Shown: positions 35,356-44,952 of the stretch, piece by piece
Layout: each line of letters begins with the position of its first letter
Numbering within the stretch: position 1 is the stretch's first letter
Assembly (NCBI GenBank): GCA_035222895.1
Contig: JAVYIG010000309.1
Coordinates: 1 to 64,000 of the forward strand
Direction of reading: 5' to 3'
DNA length: 64,000 nt
Source of the DNA: Strongylocentrotus droebachiensis
Taxonomy: Eukaryota; Echinodermata; Echinoidea; Camarodonta; Strongylocentrotidae
Position numbers and translations under genes: made by a program
Notes under the pieces: generated by a model
What the model saw: the letters and a program-made list of their open reading frames with translations, nothing else
The model's database searches: none
Told to the model about the DNA's origin: nothing

Positions 35356-35898
35356 CTGCTCAGAAATTAAAGTTCAGCAAATTTGAGCAAGACCATTGAA
35401 TGAAAATAAGATTCATAATCAGATCATTAGATGTATTAAGCAAGCTCCACTTTATCCAAAGTACATGAAAATCTTCGTTTGAAAATAAAATCTTGAAGGT
35501 TATTTGATCAATGACCTGTTGATGAAATCAACATGACCTTTGACGTTAACATCCTATCTTAAAATGCAATGATGTCTTCTTTTAAATAAACAAGATTACA
35601 GGATAGGATACAAGTCTAATTAAATCTAGGGAAAAATTGAATTTCCTTTAAAAATAATTAGTCAGAGGGTTGACCTATATGTGTATGACCTTTGACTTTT
35701 ATATGACCTGAAACACATTGTGCATGATCTCTACTTTAATAACACAACCTAATTTCAAGATAAATCTAACACCTCACCATCTTAATGATGAAGAGAATTC
35801 GAAACTGACAAGGGCCTCCTGATATTTTGTGTGGAGACTGCAAGTTTTTTAAGTAATCTTGGGAGGGCCATATTAATGTCAGCTAATCGGATAAATAA

Positions 35899-36381
35899 TT
35901 AAGTAGATGGATGTTCGACTGCGCGCAGTCGAAAATGATGCTTCCGCCATAGAGGAATTTTTGCAAATTTAAGTTTGATTGTAATCCATTAACAGGTTTG
36001 CAGAATATCGTTATTACAAGCTATATTTTGAATACATGTATGACACTTTGGTCTTCGATCTTATGACCCTCAATTCTAATCAGTTCGATTGCTCTGCAAG
36101 ATACATACATGTCCCGAGTTTGATAGTAATCCATTCGTTAGTTCTAATAATAAGGCGTTCACGAGCTATTTTTGCATACGTAATGAGCCCTGTGACCTTT
36201 GACCTCGTGACCCCAAAATCTAAGCAGTTCGTTAGCTCTGCCAGATACATACATGGTTAAAATTTGGCAGGAATCCATTCATCGGTTCTTGAGATAACGC
36301 GATCACGAGAACGGTACGTACGTACGGACGGACGGACAACCCAAAAACATAATGCCTCCAGATACTTCGTAACGGAGGCAT
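35899..36381. mobile_element. ~480-bp interspersed repeat inserted in array
   Basis: Absent from sister units, where GGATAAATAATAATAAACC is uninterrupted. It contains two tandem-like parts with GATACATACATG and TCCATTCRT, a TGACCTTTGACCTCGTGACC word, a GTACGTACGGACGGACGGAC run, and end segments GCTTCCGCCAT and GTAACGGAGGC that are roughly inverted. A non-autonomous element of unknown class. Confidence 0.65.
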
Positions 36382-36469
36382 AAAAACCTATATACCACTC
36401 ATTCTACAACAAAATAGTTTATTTCACAACCAATGCGCCCAAAACCTTTAACTGTTCAAATTGTCCTAC

Positions 36470-36604
36470 CATTACATATTGTTGTGCTACCAGTTGGATG
36501 TTCATAGCCAGGGTTACACACGCAGTTGAAGCTTCCTACTGTGTTCATACAAACACTTTTTGCAATATCACACGTATGGGTTCCATCAGTGCATTCATCC
36601 ACAT
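36470..36604 (-). CDS. cbEGF exon, array unit (hybrid)
   Basis: A 135-nt phase 1-1 exon: [20 protein letters not shown], then [20 protein letters not shown] and TTICNG. The first half matches the GYELQT subfamily ([13 protein letters not shown]) and the second half the GYEHPT subfamily, so it looks like a product of recombination or gene conversion. Acceptor TTTCTGATCAG, donor GTAGGA. Confidence 0.92.
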
Positions 36605-37254
36605 CTGATCAGAAATTAAAGTACGGCAAATTTTAGCAAGAGCATTGAATAAAAATAAGATTCATAATAAGATCATAAGATGTAGTAAGCAAGCACCACT
36701 TCATCCAAAGTACATGAAAATCTTCCTTTGAAAATAAAAACTTGAAGGTTATTTGATCTATGACTTGTTGATGAAATCAACATGACCTTTGACATGAACA
36801 CCCTATCTCAAGATGCATTATATTTTCTTTCAAATAAACATGATTACAGGATAGGATACAAGTCTAATTAAATCTAGGGAAAATTGAATTTTCCTTTAAA
36901 AATAATTAGTCAGGGGGGGGGGTTACCTATATGTGTATGACCTTTGACTTGTATATGACCTGGAACACAGTGTGCGTGATCTCTACTTTGATAGCAGAAC
37001 CTAATTTCAAGATTAATTTCAAGATTAAAATAACACCTCACCAGTTAAATGATGAAGAGAATTTGAAACTGGCAAGGGCCTCCTGATATTTTGTGTGGTG
37101 ACTGAAAGTTCTTTAAGAAATCTTGGAAGGGCCATATTAATGTCAGCTAATCGGATAAATAATAAAAACAAACTATTTACCACTTATTCTACAACTAAAT
37201 AGTTTATTTCACAACCAATGCGCCCAAAACCGTTAACTGTTCAAGTTGTCCTAC

Positions 37255-37386
37255 CATTACATATTGTTGTGCTACCAGTTGGATGTTCATAGCCAGGATT
37301 ACACATGCAGTTGAAGCTTCCTACTGTGTTCATACAAACACTTGTACTATCACACGTATGGCTTCCATCAGTGCATTCATTCACAT
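37255..37386 (-). CDS. cbEGF exon, array unit (GYEHPT type)
   Basis: A 132-nt phase 1-1 exon: DVNECTDGSHTCDSTSVCMN, then [20 protein letters not shown] and TICNG. It differs from 35224 only by M for V between Cys4 and Cys5. Donor GTAGGA. Confidence 0.93.
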
Positions 37387-37933
37387 CTGCTCAGAAATTA
37401 AAATACAGCAAATTTGAGCAAGAGCATTGAATAAAAATAAGATTACTAATAAGATCGTAAGATGTATTAAGCAAGCACCACTTCATCCAAAGTACATGAA
37501 AACCTTCCTTTAGAAATAAAAACGTGAAGGTTATTTGATCAATGACCTGTTGATGAAATGACATTTGACATTAACACATCTCAAGATACAATAATGTCTT
37601 CTTTCAAATAAACAAGATTACAGGTTAGGATACAAGTCAAATCAAATTCATGGAAAAATTTAACTTGTTTCTTTAAACAATAATTAGTCTGGGGATTGAC
37701 CGATATGTGTATGACCTTTGACTATATATGACCTGAAATACATTGTGCGTGCTTCTACTTTAATAACACAACCTAATTTCAAGACAAATCTAACACTTTA
37801 CTAGCAAAAGCATAAGGAGAATTTGGGAATGGCAAGGGCCTCCTGATATTTTATGTATTAACTGAAAGTTCTTTCATTAATTTTGGAAGGGCCACCCTAA
37901 TGTCATCAATCTGATTAATAATTAAACACTATA

Positions 37934-39085
37934 CACACAGATAAATAAGGTGTTCTTGGGGAGTAAAACGAAATTGGAAAAATAGGGCGCCCCCTATTAC
38001 ACCTTTTAGGGAGTAAGACACGGAAATACGCAAGGGTGTATATTTGAGGGATGTAATTTTACACCCTATTTTAATCAGACGAGCTCTGATTGGTCAGTGC
38101 ATATGCGCATGCATTACAACAATGGTGCGTCGTGTCGATATAGGTACTGCCAAATGAAGGAAAATTAGCATAATTTACATATTTTAGTCATGTTAGGGGA
38201 ATTATCATGTTTCATTTGGGCATACTGTTTGTGTGAAAGTTATCAGATCAAGAATAAGGTGTTGTACCGAAGGATATATTTGATAATTTAATAAAAATTA
38301 GCAGAAGTGTGGTTTTACTAACTAGTACATAATTTTCCTATACGTGTAAGTAAAGGGAAGATATTCTGTAACACGTCTTTCGGATGGTAACGTTGAAGGT
38401 TGGTCCCAGACGTAAATAATCATATCTGATTGATACACGTCTGTAAAACCCCAATCACACACACACACACACACACACTCACACGTTAAGGCAGGATTGT
38501 GTATTTAGGTAATTCCATTACATTTGAACCTTTTAAACCATTACATTTGAACCGATACGTCCAGCCATAAGCTAGTTCTTACAGTCTGCACTTGTGTTGA
38601 GTTCACACTAATTGTTGTTTAGGTAAGCATTAAAGCCTTTCGACATATAACTCGACATTCTGGTCTGATTTCTTAAGAGCAGTGAAACGTAGACAAAAGG
38701 GTGAGAATCAGTGACTGTTAGGTGATTACAAAGCATGGATGATTGATTGCTCGAGGGATGATCAATTGGTTGATGCTGTGCATAAGAAGGGTGTAGATTT
38801 ACTCCCCACAGGATGTGGAATCGATCATAAAGGGTATAAAATTCACCCCCACGGGTGTAAATTTGAACTCATTTTTCAAGAAAATGGAACCAAAAGGTGT
38901 TAATTAAGCACCATTGGGTGCAAATTTCACTCCTTTAAGGGAGTACAATCAAATTTACACCTTCTTATTATTTTTTTTTTTACTCCCTACATTGGGGAGT
39001 AAATTTACTCCCTGAGGGGTGTCACTTATGCGACAAGCAGTTACTCCCTATAGGGAGTCAATTTACACCTATTTTTCTCTGTGTG
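37934..39085. mobile_element. 1152-bp DNA transposon-like insertion, TATA flanks
   Basis: The ends read CACACAGATAAATAAGGTGT and, inverted, CACACAGAGAAAAATAGGTG, an imperfect terminal repeat of about 24 bp. TATA flanks both sides (37930-37933, 39086-39089). Sister units have the undisturbed AAACCTATATACCACTCATT site. Inside are several GGGAGTAAATTTACTCCC-type words and a (CA)n at 38458-38477. No protein is encoded. Confidence 0.75.
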
Positions 39086-39163
39086 TATACCACTAGTTTT
39101 CAACTAAATAGTTTAAATCAGATCCCATGCGCCCAAAATCTTCAACTGTTTCAAATGTCATAC

Positions 39164-39298
39164 CATCACATATCGTTGTGCTACCAGTTTGCAGTTCATA
39201 GCCAGTATTACACATGCAGTTAAAGCTTCCTTCGATGTTCATACAAACACTTTTTGTAGTATCACACATATGGCTCCCACCAGTGCATTCATCGGCAC
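39164..39298 (-). CDS. cbEGF exon, first intact array unit
   Basis: A 135-nt phase 1-1 exon reading GADECTGGSHMCDTTKSVCM, then NIEGSFNCMCNTGYELQTGS and TTICDG. The start GADEC replaces the usual DVDEC, which may weaken calcium binding. Six cysteines are intact. The acceptor TTCTTAAGCAG is slightly altered; the donor is GTATGA. It is the most N-terminal EGF domain that I can support. Confidence 0.88.
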
Positions 39299-39634
39299 CT
39301 GCTTAAGAAATTAAAGTACATCAAATTTGAAAAAGAGCATTGAATGAAAGTAACATTTTTAAAAAGATCGTTAGATGTAGCAAGCACCTCTTTATCCGAT
39401 GTACATGAATATCTTCCTTTAGACACTCCACCATCAAAAGAAAAGGATAAAGAGATTTAGGGACTGGAAAGGGTCTCCTGAAATATTGTATGGTGGACAT
39501 AAAATTTCTTTCAGTAATGCAGGAAGGGGCACCTTTACATCAGCAATGTACCTTTGTTAGTTCGCATCATGTTATCAAATACAAACTACATACTCATTGA
39601 TCTCAAATCCTTCAAATGTTTAAAATGTCATTGC

Positions 39635-39764
39635 AACACATATTGTTGTGTTACCAGTTTGGTGTTCATAGCCATTAGTACACATGCAGCTGAAGCTACA
39701 TGGCATATTCATACAAACAATTGCTGTACCGTCACATGAGCATTGAACAAGGCACTAATCAATA
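39635..39764 (-). pseudogene. dead cbEGF exon copy
   Basis: Clear homology to the array exons (GYEHQTGNTTIC, MNMPCSFSCMC), but the DIDEC glutamate codon is TAG and the donor GGTATGA is changed to GCAATGA. A 3-residue deletion also moves Cys2. The acceptor TTCTGAGCAG survives. Including it would end translation, so it must be skipped in a functional transcript. Confidence 0.85.
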
Positions 39765-39866
39765 TCTGCTCAGAAATTAAATCACAGCATAATTATTAAG
39801 CAAGACCAAACTATAACAATTTATATTCATTCACAATGTAGGCACACATTACTTCATCCAACACAA

Positions 39867-40696
39867 CAGGGGCGTAGACAACGGGGGGGGGGGGGGAGGG
39901 GGGGGGGATGAGGGGGATGCATCCCCCCACCTCACAAGGTGGGGGGGATGGCATGTACAATCACCCCCCCCCAGGTTTTGGGGAATGATATTTGCTTACT
40001 TAATAAGTCATAATGATGATAATAATAGTAATAATAATAATGATAACAATTATAATATTAATAATAATAATAATTATGATGATGATAATAATAATTCTCA
40101 TCATTATTGTAATTGTTTTTATTGTTATTAGCCGCATTCACACGGTGAAAGCCAATTCAGACGGTAAAAAAAAGAAAATCTTACAAGTATTTTGTGGTTA
40201 TCTTGTGGTTTGGAAACCACAAGTTAACCACGAGATTAAACAGGCGCGGATCTACGGGGGGGGGGGGGGTTAGGGGGTTTAAACCCCCCTTGGGCGGCCC
40301 AAAAAACAAAAAAAAGGGAAACAAAAAGAAGAAAAAAGAAAGAAAAAAGAACGCAGCTGGAGAGAAACCTTTCAAGTGCAAATATTGTGAGAAGATATTC
40401 AACTCATCTGGTAACTTAACCAAACACATGATAACTCTGGATATAACTGTGTATTTAACTGTTACTTGATTTAAAAAGACGTTATCATGCACTGCTTTCT
40501 ATGGTCTCCATTGTGTTAATAGATGCCAGGAAAACATCACTTCAAATAAACACCCCCCAAAAAATCGGCTCGCCGCTTCGCAGCTCGTGGACGATGCTCC
40601 GCATCGTCATTATTTTGGTCAACCCCCCCCCTTAGTAAAAAGCTAGATCCGCCCCTGAATCATCCCCCCAGGTGTACGAACCTGTCTACGCCACTG
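39867..40696. mobile_element. hAT-like element, 8-bp target duplication, nested insertion
   Basis: The ends CAGGGGCGTAGACA and (inverted) CAGTGGCGTAGACA are flanked by CAACACAA on both sides (39859-39866, 40697-40704). Inside are G/C runs and an AAT-rich microsatellite (40013-40110). A second hAT-like element is nested at 40241-40656. Confidence 0.8.
40241..40656 (+). mobile_element. nested hAT-like element carrying a zinc-finger fragment
   Basis: The ends are CAGGCGCGGATCTA and (inverted) CAGGGGCGGATCTA. No clear target duplication is seen. At 40358-40435 one plus-strand frame reads GEKPFKCKYCEKIF, then NSSGNLTKHM, the linker, CxxC and first zinc-binding His of a C2H2 finger. The second His is missing, so the finger is incomplete. 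It is probably a captured host-gene fragment. Confidence 0.65.
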
Positions 40697-41121
40697 CAAC
40701 ACAAGAACCCACCGGATTATCCAGGAAAGGAAAAATCATTTCATTTGATCAATGTCCTGTTTAAATCAACATGACCGTTGATATTAAAGAAATATTAAAG
40801 AAAAATATGATGAGATCAAGAGAGATTTAAGACCTGAGCAAAAGCTCAAGAACGTTTCATGAATGAAAAGGATTATCATGTACAAATTTCATACGTTTAT
40901 AAAAACTTGCAAGACTCAGTTTGAGTCATATGTTCACAGTTTCAAGCACGCATATAAACACATTGAAGGTAACCTCTAAAAAGCAATCACCTATAAGAAA
41001 ATAATTATCTTTTATTGGCTTTTTGGCAAAATTGAAGTGAAATACTGATTTTTCTATTAAATTTAGTGTAATAGTTAGGAACAATTGTAAGCAGTTTCTG
41101 AAAAACTTGCGATGAACTTAC

Positions 41122-41145
41122 CTAATGTAGTGGTTGGTCCCATCG
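41122..41145 (-). CDS. candidate 24-nt micro-exon (MGPTTTL)
   Basis: Bounded by AAATTAG and GTAAGT. It starts after one incoming base and leaves G, which joins the phase 1 EGF exons. It reads T-MGPTTTL. The MxP(V/T)xTL end resembles the stalk exon at 58977-59022 (MVPVTL), which also ends TTA-G. Very short, so support rests on phase and donor quality. Confidence 0.35.
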   Translation of the reverse strand, partial: RWDQPLH

Positions 41146-41174
41146 CTAATTTGTTTAAAGTGATGTAAAGAGAA

Positions 41175-41175
41175 A

Positions 41176-41223
<48 letters not shown>

Positions 41224-41228
41224 GGGGG
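41175..41228. repeat. GA microsatellite and G-run
   Basis: (GA)n followed by about 17 G. Confidence 0.9.
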
Positions 41229-42142
41229 ATTACAGTTGAGAAAATGGTAAAGAAGATATAGCTTTTACTTTAAAAACAAATAAGATTTGGTGCTATATTA
41301 GGCATGTTTTCCTTATTTGAAGTCATTGGACAACTCTCGGAAGTATACTTTTTTTAATTAGTAAACCGATTTCAATCAAATTCTAATGAAATTTTATATT
41401 ATTATGCAACTAAATTTGGACATCAATTTCTACCATATTTCACACTGTTATGAAACAGATTAGGCAAAAATATTAATCAGCAGACCTTCTTTTTTATGAC
41501 AAAAGCATTTGAAAATTTAAAGAATTTTACAATTTTTCTCAGATTTTACTTCTTCTTTATATCCATGACCTATCCATGACCTATTTCATAATTCCCTATA
41601 AACTCTCACATCCGCTCATAAATATGGATATACTCCTTTATCAACTACCAGAAAGAGGAAATTAATGTTTCCCATAATGATGAGTTTATCACAACTAATA
41701 AATCGTTGTTTGGAAGAAGAAAACATTGTGTTTAATCCGTTAGCACAGAAAGATATCTATAATTTGTTCATTTTTTATCAGATTAAAAAATAATTCACTC
41801 ATGTGTTTTTCTCATCTTATACCTTGAAGTAATCAAACTTGTTGCCAGGATAGACTTTTCTTTAGAAGGTCTAAGTGCATTTTGCACATAAATCTAGGAC
41901 CTTGATCATTTTTTCAATTCTAAATTTCGAACACTTTGCAAACTAGTAATTTTGCTATAATATCTTATTATATTGCTATGAAAATGTGAATTTAAGCTGC
42001 TCACCGTGTAGGCACACTAATAATAAATACCTACATTTCCTACAGATGAAACTGAATTTTGTCTACTATTATATTCCAAGAAAATTAAGCAATTTCATTT
42101 CTCTAGAATAAAAACTGTGATTATGATAAGCAATTAACTTAC

Positions 42143-42162
42143 TTGTTTCTCCATTTGTTGCT
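42143..42162 (-). CDS. candidate 20-nt micro-exon (ATNGET)
   Basis: Acceptor GTTTTCTGTTTAG and donor GTAAGT bound 20 nt. In the phase set by 42959-43032 (two leftover bases) it reads R-ATNGET and leaves A for the next exon, giving the Thr-rich linker ATNGETTMGPTTTL. NGE is not a sequon. Confidence 0.33.
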
Positions 42163-42958
42163 CTAAACAGAAAACCTACATATTGGGAAAGAGAGAATAA
42201 ATTAAATTATTTGACTCTTTCACACAATAAAATAATAAATTACCATCTCCATTAATTGTTTTGTAAATGTTCAAGAGTCTAATTCTATTCACCGGGCTGT
42301 GCTGACAAGTGCCCCATGGTAATTTCCCCAACATTAAACTACTTAACTTCAACTCTGGAATAAAAATTATACCTAACCGTAGCATTTACTCTAAATATAA
42401 CCTAAAATCCAATTACAATTACTTGATGACAAAATACAGACTGAAGCAATTGTCACTGGAGCAAATATGAGCTTACTGCAATTTTGATGCAGAGCTTTGA
42501 GGTGCACGAGTACATATACCTAATACATGATGTCCCTGATAAACAAAACCCAAGTTTGGGGGTAAATTACTCTATAATCCAAAATTACATTTTAATTAAT
42601 GTGTATATCTCGATAAATCTTGCATGGGCGCTGTCAGACAGTCTTAAGTGTAATTGTCAGTGGCCCTTTTGTCCAAAATAAGCAGATGGCTGTTACATTT
42701 GGTTCATTATGGTTTTGGAAGAAAAAAAATGAATGATCAACTACTTAATATAAACATGAATATAATTTTGATGTTATCATATCAAAAATGACAGGATGAT
42801 TATCAATGCAGAAGGATCAGGCATGACCAAGCAGGCAGTGCAATTGGCGATCGTTATTTTTCTTGAGGAAACGAAATTAATTAGTAATTTACCGATAATC
42901 AGGTGTCCTTTTTTCTGGGACACACTTAACTGTGAATACTAGATTAGGAATAACAAAC

Positions 42959-43032
42959 CTGTCAATATGAGCACCGAACACAAACATCTTCTTCCTCTCG
43001 AAACCATCTTGATGATCTTCTATCTTGCACTC
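42959..43032 (-). CDS. candidate exon upstream of EGF array
   Basis: A 74-nt interval with strong acceptor GTCTTCTTCTTCAG and donor GTTTGT. Frame 0 reads ECKIEDHQDGFERKKMFVFG, then AHID-R. It leaves two bases, which fit the micro-exon at 42143. No domain is recognised. The exon 5' of it and the signal peptide were not found. Confidence 0.38.
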
Positions 43033-44135
43033 CTGAAGAAGAAGACAAAACAACAGTACTAGGCATAAATATTCAATTTCAAGTTTTTCATCTCCCACAC
43101 TCCATTAAAAAGTCTCAGATGACAGCTCAGCATAACATTATTAAGCTTGCGTACGATTGATATAAATTAAAAAAATAAACACTAATGCAATCTATGTGGA
43201 AGATGGTGATGAAGTGTTGTCTGTGCAGATCTCTTCGATAGTTTTACATTACTTGCATCAAATTCAAAGATCTGTTAGAGAACACTTTTCATCAGGATAT
43301 CAAAATATGTTTGTATTTTTTAATTTGTAATCTTATAATCAAAGTACTTTCAATGATGTTTAAACACTGACTGGTTTTATACATTGTATATGTAGTTTAC
43401 CCTACTCATAATATTTGTATATCATATACTTGTACATACAAATTGGTCCAGTAAACATTTAGAAAAATATTAATTTTTATACTGGGTTTCAATTGATCAA
43501 TATTTGAACACACATGTAGATGTACATGTTATTTCAACATGTACATCTTATTATCAATGCAGGGTACAAACCGGGAAGTTGGAATAACTTAAATTCATTG
43601 GACCTGTATACCATACAGATAATATGCGTAGTACTATTGAATTCCCTCCTGTAGTATTACCCAACTTTGGTAGCTTCTAATAAATAAATTATGACCTGGG
43701 TGACCTTGAATCGTATTTGTGCTGCTAAGGACGCTGAACAGCAGGCTGTTATACAGTGCGTCCCAGAAAAAACGAAACCGAGAAGTATCGATGTTCTATC
43801 ATAACTTAATCACAACTATAATTAATGAATGATACATATTTGGAAAGCTTAGAGTCTCCTCTTTCAGTTGATGCTACTCAGATGATGCATATTTCACGCA
43901 TGAGTGATTAAAAGCAATTTGAAGGAAGGAAACCAAAAAGACGTTTGGCGGGCGGTATCTGAATTTCGAAGAAAAATTCACATTTCTAGAAAGTTGAGTT
44001 TCTGCCCTTTCATATGACACCTCAATCAGGAAAAATGAGCGAGGAATGACAAAGTTCTGTTTGTTTAAAGTAGTGCTTGCATTTCCACAATTTTATTAAA
44101 CGAATTCGTTTTCACTGGCTGCCAGCCGTATCAAT
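43033..44135. other. non-coding; mariner-like terminus at about 43756
   Basis: TACAGTGCGTCCCAGAAAAA, continuing ACGAAACC, at 43754-43781 looks like a Tc1/mariner terminal repeat next to a TA. No matching opposite end was found. Confidence 0.35.
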
Positions 44136-44251
44136 AAACGAAATTATGAAAAGACTTAACTCCGTTTCGTTGACAATTAGCCGTAGACGAGAGTCTTCAT
44201 GCATGGCTGATTGTCAACGAAACGGAGTTAAGTCTTTTCATAATTTCGTTT
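44136..44251. repeat. perfect 42-bp inverted repeat (hairpin)
   Basis: 44136-44177 and 44210-44251 are exact complements, separated by 32 nt. The stem extends inward with one wobble (ATTAGCC/GGCTGAT). It begins AAACGAAATTATGAAAAGAC. Confidence 0.9.
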
Positions 44252-44501
44252 CCTTTATATGCATTGACTTTTAGGCAGTTGAATAAAAAAGTGTTAACAT
44301 CAACTCAAACTCAAAGAAATACTTATTAAAAGCAAAATTTATGATTTCCCTTCATTATGACGGTTACAATCTTGCCCTTATTCGCCTCATTTGTTTGAGG
44401 TTACCTTATGCCTAGTTCACACCGACGCCGAATGTCGCGCTTTAAATCGGCGATCAATTCGGCGTCATTTTTTCAAAAAATCTCACGAACTCTTGAGATA
44501 T

Positions 44502-44952
44502 GTTATGCTAAGTTCACACCGACGCCGAATTGATGGCGCATTAAATCGGCGAGCAAAGCGGCGGCAAAGCGTAACAAAGCTTAATTAAAGCGTAAAGACC
44601 GTAGTAGAGCGTGAGAAAGCTTTGAGCAATTCGGGACATTCGGCAAGAGCGCCAAAAATTTAAACTCTGTTAAGCTTTCCTACGCTTTGAGCAAAACTTT
44701 GATAAGCTTTGTGACGCTTTGATAAGCTTTAATACGCTCTCCCCGCTTTACGCAATTCGTGACAGATCGCCTCAAATTTTTAAACAGTTTAAAAAAATGT
44801 GGCGCTCTTGCCGAATGTCCCGAATTGCTCAAAGCTTTCTCACGCTCTATTACGGTCTTTACGCTTTAATTAAGCTTTGTTACGCTTTGCCGCCGCTTTG
44901 CTCGCCGATTTAATGCGCCATCAATTCGGCGTCGGTGTGAACTTAGCATAAC
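44502..44952. mobile_element. foldback MITE (ACGCTTT-rich)
   Basis: The arms of about 150 bp (44502-44655, 44798-44952) are inverted copies starting GTTATGCTAAGTTCACACCG. The centre has repeated AAGCTTTG and ACGCTTTG words. A partial terminal copy lies just outside at 44408-44470, suggesting nested or repeated insertion. Confidence 0.75.

Larger units (their letters stand above)
32909..39800 (-). repeat. tandem array of ~770-bp EGF-exon units
   Basis: Exon low ends lie at 32909, 33682, 34450, 35224, 36470, 37255 and 39164, plus a dead unit at about 39.6 kb. Steps are 773, 768, 774, 1246, 785 and 1909; subtracting the 483-bp and 1152-bp insertions brings the two long steps to about 760. Introns share long blocks, for example GATCAATGACCTGTTGATGA, TGACCTTTGACATTAACATC and ACAAGATTACAGGATAGGAT. 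Each unit holds one whole exon, so gain or loss of units keeps the reading frame. Confidence 0.9.
14342..43032 (-). other. gene model: multi-EGF / Ig / FN3 receptor-like protein (5' and 3' ends open)
   Basis: Exons read from 43.0 kb down to 14.3 kb on the minus strand. Firm exons run 39298 to 14342: nine cbEGF, EGF (25.4), EGF (23.8), EGF (22.6), laminin-like EGF (21.7), Ig (20.5), Ig (19.7), FN3 (19.0), FN3 (18.4+17.7), FN3 (16.4+15.3), EGF (14.3). They sum to 3333 nt with matching phases and no stop. Nearly all junctions are phase 1; only the split inside the third FN3 is phase 0. The many NxS/T sequons and paired cysteines indicate an extracellular or membrane-anchored protein. EGF-Ig-FN3 order recalls Tie-type receptors, but the EGF block here is N-terminal and larger and no kinase is in the window. 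Signal peptide and transmembrane exon were not found. Confidence 0.8.

Noticed and set aside
33180..37900. The regularly spaced repeats as a CRISPR array or satellite
   Set aside because: Units are ~770 bp, contain spliced EGF exons and lie in a eukaryotic gene.
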